From the NCBI RefSeq assembly GCF_000346465.2, contig NC_034015.1, positions 9,356,923 through 9,420,922 of the forward strand: a stretch of 64,000 nt of DNA. The letters are read 5' to 3'. Both the position numbers and the translations under genes were made by a program. A model generated the notes under the pieces. That model worked only from the letters and a program-made list of their open reading frames with translations. It was not told the DNA's origin and searched no databases. This DNA is from Prunus persica (taxonomy: Eukaryota; Streptophyta; Magnoliopsida; Rosales; Rosaceae). Positions 60,161 through 64,000 of the stretch are shown here, in pieces; position 1 is the stretch's first letter; every line of letters starts with the position of its first letter.

Positions 60161-60589
60161 TTTTTTAATATTTAATTGATTAAAATATGAATAAAATATT
60201 AAAAACAAAAAAAAAAAAAAAATCTCTCTCTCTCTCTGCATTCCCCCGATCAAGCTCCAACACCCAACCCTCAAACCCATATCACAGCCACCCTTCACTG
60301 CAATGCAACCACCCAACGCTCCTTCCCCGATAACCACCACCCTCCAACCCCCAACGAACCCAGAACCCCAAACCCTCCCACATTATGTTTTCACCCAGAA
60401 ACCCTCAAACCCACCCACATATGCAAACAATGTTCTGTTTTTGTTTTTTGTTTTTGTCCTTTCCAATTTGTTGGTTTTTGAATTTGCAGATAGAGAGATG
60501 AAGACTAGCAGATCTCACTGGAAAGCATTGACTGACGGCGGCAACGAGGTCTGTATGATGGAGAGAGAGTGATTTGTGTTGATGTATGT

Positions 60590-60935
60590 GTTGTTTGAAT
60601 TATGCTTTGTTTGTGTTTTGTTTTGAATTATGCTTTGGTTGTGTTTTATGATGAATTATGCTTTCTTTGTGTTTTGAATCAAATTATGCTTTGTTTTGAT
60701 GTATGCAATGTGTCAAATAAATAGCTATATTATTGAATGCTTTCTTTATTCAATAAAAGAAAAGGCAATAGAACTAATTAAGAAATACAACTAATTAAAT
60801 AAAAGACAAGAAATACCACTCATTAAATAAAAGACAAGCAATAGAACTAATTAAATAAAAGACAAGCAATACAACTAATTAAATAAAAGATAACCAATAC
60901 AACTAATTAAATAAAAGACAAGCAATACAACCTAA
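60590..60935. repeat. two adjacent minisatellites (about 30-bp and 28-bp units)
   Basis: 60590-60700: four imperfect units of GAATTATGCTTTGTTTGTGT. 60770-60930: about five units of AACTAATTAAATAAAAGACA plus 8 bp. They lie between the MITE arm and the Harbinger-associated pseudogene. Confidence 0.85.
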
Positions 60936-61007
60936 TGGTTTTCATCATTTAACCAATCGATGTTGCTAGGTATCGTCACGGAAAAGCCTTCTTTTCATAA
61001 CATCCCT

Positions 61008-61878
61008 TCATTCTAGCTTCCAAAATGACTTTGTTTCAGGGGACATATGGCTCGTATCCATGGCCATGGTTTCCCGATCCTTCTTCTCCATGTCTTTTTT
61101 GCGTGCATATTCCTTTTCACTTGCAAATTCTTCATACATTGCCTTCTCATCTGCATCTCTTTTCATGTCTCTCTCAATTCTCATTGTGCCGTTTAGAGCA
61201 ATTTGCTCCAAAAATTTTGTAGTATCATTGGTGGAATCACTCCCTTTCTTGGCCTTCACCACCTTTCTCCCAATAGGCCTCGGCTCTCTTTGGATTGGTG
61301 AGTCTTGATTTATCATGGAATCCAAAGGCGAATACGATGTCGTTGAATCGTGGAGCGACGTCTCATTCAACATAACGGTCGGACCCGTGGGAATAATTTT
61401 GAATCTCGAACAATTTTTTACAACGTCCCAACATTGGTGATTGTTGAAGATTTTTTACCTTAGCCAATAGCACCGAACCACATTTGTGCTTGCATAATCT
61501 ATTAAAAAAAATGTTGAAAATTCAAGAAAAATTGAAAAAAAAAAAAATAGGACATTAAATTTAATAAAACAGCAATTACAAATAATTTACCTTGTTGCCA
61601 AGATTTTCGCCGCTTCGAACATTGTCCCTCACTTTTGTCAACACATCTCTCCATTTCTCCAACTCTTTATTTAAAAATTTCCACCTACTAGCCAAGGTCA
61701 TTTTCATACGATCAGAACCCGATTATTCACAAAATTCGACATGAATTTTTCTCCACATATGAGAGAACTTCATCTCATTGCCCATGATCGGGCAATGACC
61801 AACATGGACCCAACACTCACACAACAAAACATCTTCCATGGTTGTCCACACCCTTCCGGCTTTGATGGAAGATGCCAT
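61008..61878 (-). pseudogene. Harbinger-associated Myb/SANT-like protein with NAM-associated C-terminus, broken
   Basis: Starts at ATG 61878: MASSIKAGRVWTTMEDVLLC, then a trihelix/SANT-like domain (MWRKIHVEFCE, stop, SGSDRMKMTLASRWKFLNKE, LEKWRDVLTKVRDNVRSGEN). After an intron comes HQCWDVVKNCSRFKII, then the conserved tail LNETSLHDSTTSYSPLDS, RPIGRKVVKAKKGSD and a charged helix (EKEYARKKDMEKKDRETMAM) ending at 61008. Such proteins are encoded with PIF/Harbinger transposases. Two stops sit where relatives, from memory, have Gln: TAA after FCE and TAA in WFGAIG-stop-GKK. No transposase gene is seen nearby. Confidence 0.72.
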
Positions 61879-62406
61879 TTGTATTTCAACACAAATTAAA
61901 TTTGGTGTGGAAAGTGAAAAATATTGGAAGGAGAATAAAATGTATGAAGATTTAGTGTGGAAAGTGAAGAATATTGGTAAGTATTATAGAAAAAAGTTTC
62001 AAAAGTTTTGGTATTTTTTTAAAAAAAAGTTTGAATTTTTTTACAATTTTTTTAACAAAACAAAAGGGCAGCCGTTGGATTGGATGACAAATAATGATAA
62101 GACAATCTAGAACAACGGTAAAAAAAATTTAAAACCCACCTCCTGCTCAGGCTGCTGAAGCTCGTTGGAAGCGCGACATGGGGCTTGGGCCCCCTCCTGC
62201 CCGGCCAAACTGCAGCAGTGGAAGTGCTCTAAGGATGGATATGGTTCAGTTACCAAATTGACGTCATTGACAACCAAATTCGTGAATCAAGACCGAAGGA
62301 CCACGAGCATCCAATGTCTACTTTCAGTTCATCGAAAAATGGTTCAACTCGATGTAAGAGGAGATGAATTTTGACGGAAAAATAGGCAGAGTTAACGTAA
62401 AGGAAC
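61879..62406. other. intergenic, nothing firm
   Basis: 62140-62230 is GC-rich (GCTCGTTGGAAGCGCGACAT, GGGCTTGGGCCCCCTCCTGC) and could be the terminal part of the Harbinger element. No matching opposite end found. Confidence 0.35.
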
Positions 62407-63551
62407 TAGGGGTGGCATTTTAAACCGAAAAATCGAAAAACCACAAAAACCAACCGATATTTTACCGCAATAAAACCGCAATCGCGGTAAACCGAACCGC
62501 AATTGTGGTATTAAGAACCGAACCGCATTTACGGTTGCGGTTGCGGTATTTGATTTTCAAAATTTGCGGTTACCGCAAACCGCAAAGAATAGCCGCACGG
62601 CTATACTCTATGAATAATTAAGTAAAATTGTAAACCCTTCTCTTCTCTTGAATTGGTGGAAAGGGAACCAAACAAGATATCCTATTCTTTCACAAGTTGC
62701 CAAGGATATCTTTGCAATTCCAAGTTCTACGCTTGCTAGTGAAAATACTTTTAGCATAGGCAAGAGGATTGTGGATCCTTTTAGAAGCTCTTTGCATCCT
62801 AAAATGGTAGAGGCATTAGTGTGTACTAGTGATTGGCTTAGAGCGGACGAATTTTCCTTTTACAAGGAACCAACAGATGATGAGGTTGAATTCTACAAGG
62901 AAATGGAAGATATGACAACTTGTAAGTAATTAGTTTATTTATGCTAATGTTATTTATGCTTCTTCTTATAATAAAATGTACTAAACTATGTTGTTTTATT
63001 TGTAGATAGCATTGGTGCTCAAACAACACAAAGGGGTTCTTCAAATCCACTCACCACCAACACTTGAGTTTGTAACATTGGTGTATTGCATTTTTCCTTT
63101 TAGTTTGTAACTTTAATTAACTGTGAATTGGATTTCTCTTTTTGGTTGTAACTTTAATTCATTTTGCTTTTGGTTTGTAAATTTAAAGGATTTGGAATTG
63201 GAATGCTTGAGAAGTTTAACTTTAATTGGAATGTTTGGAATTGTAACTTTAATTTTCTTAGGTTGTGAATGCTTGAGAATTGGAATCGATTGTGAATTTA
63301 TATATGCTTGAGAAATTGAGGTTGTGTATTTATTTATTTAGGTTGTAAATTTATATTTTTGTGAATGCTTGAGAATTTGCGGTTTTAAACCGCAAATTCG
63401 CGGTAACCGACCGCATTTTTGCGGTTTACCGCAATGCGGTAAACCGCAAAACGCGGTCGGTTTGCGGTTTCAAAAATCACCAAACCGCAAATAGTCAGTC
63501 GGTTTGCGGTTTGAGTAAAAATTCGCGGTTACCGAACCGCAACCACCCCTA
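62407..63551 (+). mobile_element. hAT transposon deletion derivative, 1145 bp, with 8-bp target duplication
   Basis: The ends are TAGGGGTGGC and, inverted, TAGGGGTGGT. AAAGGAAC flanks both sides (62399-62406 and 63552-63559), a perfect 8-bp duplication typical of hAT. Both arms are packed with GCGGTT/AACCGC subterminal repeats. The interior keeps only the last part of the transposase gene, so it cannot move itself. Confidence 0.93.
62648..63067 (+). pseudogene. hAT transposase C-terminal dimerisation domain, truncated
   Basis: Two exons, 62648-62921 and 63006-63067. The first reads LNWWKGNQTRYPILSQVAK, IFAIPSSTLASENTFSIGK, LHPKMVEALVCTSDWLRAD, the hATC dimerisation signature. The second ends SSNPLTTNT and TGA. 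GT-AG at 62922/63005. The DNA-binding zinc finger and the catalytic core are deleted. What remains is open and lightly decayed. Confidence 0.88.
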
Positions 63552-63559
63552 AAAGGAAC

Positions 63560-64000
63560 AATGGTAGAACGTGAGACTTAATTTGAAGACGACATGCCAT
63601 GCAAATCGGGATATTATTTTGCCCAACATATGTAGAGTATTGGTTAATGCTGCACAGAAGAGTTGAGTCACAAACCTCCACGTCACGCTACTCATATGCT
63701 TCCTTTATTCATTTCCTAATCAAGCTTAAGAATGTGCTCCAACACAAGACATTGGGCTCTCGTTAACCTTGCACGAATTTCAGCGGATTTGAAAATAGAT
63801 CTTTTTGCCTCAAATATCCAATTCATTTGCAGTGGCCACAGTTTCATTGAACGGTTTTGGAATTTTACCAAAATTTAAATAGAATCTAAAATGATCACAA
63901 TTTCAGGCAGATAATAGGTGAAAGTTTATTTTGAATTTCAAAAAATAGTCAGAAAACATGCTATTTCAAGCGTATATCTCAATTGCGTCAATTGAAAGAT
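63560..64000. other. intergenic, nothing recognised
   Basis: No gene or repeat seen to the window end. Confidence 0.5.

Noticed and set aside
60303..60572. 89-codon Pro/Thr-rich frame
   Set aside because: Low-complexity start, between MITE debris and minisatellites, no homologue recognised.

Overview
This is a gene-poor, repeat-rich piece of a eudicot plant nuclear genome. The evidence is AT-rich intergenic DNA, plant-type spliced genes with GT-AG introns, and plant families (UDP-glycosyltransferase, SEN54, Y14, FAR1-like relics, CACTA, hAT, Mutator and Harbinger debris). A woody rosid, perhaps Rosaceae, is my impression from the style of the repeats; I cannot prove it from sequence alone.

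Four host genes look intact: a small conserved plant protein of unknown function (171-386, minus); a four-exon tRNA-splicing endonuclease subunit SEN54 (1658-3678, plus); an intronless zeatin O-glucosyltransferase-like UGT (34606-36048, minus); and a four-exon Y14/RBM8A-like exon-junction-complex protein (54845-58225, minus). They are not functionally linked. They are islands between transposons.

The dominant object is a complete 14.4 kb CACTA (En/Spm) transposon at 7389-21774. It has CACTACTAC terminal inverted repeats and a perfect 3-bp target duplication (GTT). It carries an apparently intact TNP2-type transposase (16812-20162, three exons, 1054 aa). It also carries a second gene (10538-13663, six exons) that fuses a plant Ptta/En/Spm-type protein to a Ulp1-like cysteine-protease tail. 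That second gene has one in-frame TGA, and its protease domain seems to lack the His/Asp segment. The left arm holds a captured, rearranged copy of a host proteasome-lid gene, RPN6. A short CpG-rich motif (core CGWCG, typically ACGACGGT/ACCGTCGT or ACGTCGT) is repeated throughout all non-coding parts of the element, introns included, and is almost absent from its exons and from the surrounding genome. This is the most interesting signal in the window. It looks like a dispersed binding-site array, comparable in idea to TNPA sites in Spm or VANC sites in VANDAL elements.

Other mobile DNA, left to right: a Micron-like MITE between (TA)n tracts (3.8-4.05 kb); a 402-bp Mutator-type MITE with 9-bp target duplication (5333-5734); two broken FAR1/MULE-derived genes (22.4-23.1 and 29.6-30.9 kb), the second abutting a 551-bp tandem repeat; a 2.7 kb long-LTR-like element (24.7-27.4 kb); a hAT-like MITE (32.8-33.4 kb); two copia primer-binding-site remnants; a probable Pack-MULE (40.1-43.8 kb) carrying fused fragments of a PB1-domain gene, a DUF1645 gene and HSP90; a Helitron-like inverted repeat (51.1-51.6 kb); a long-TIR MITE (59.4-59.9 kb); a broken Harbinger-associated gene (61.0-61.9 kb); and a hAT deletion derivative with perfect 8-bp target duplication (62407-63551). 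I saw no tRNA, rRNA or CRISPR.
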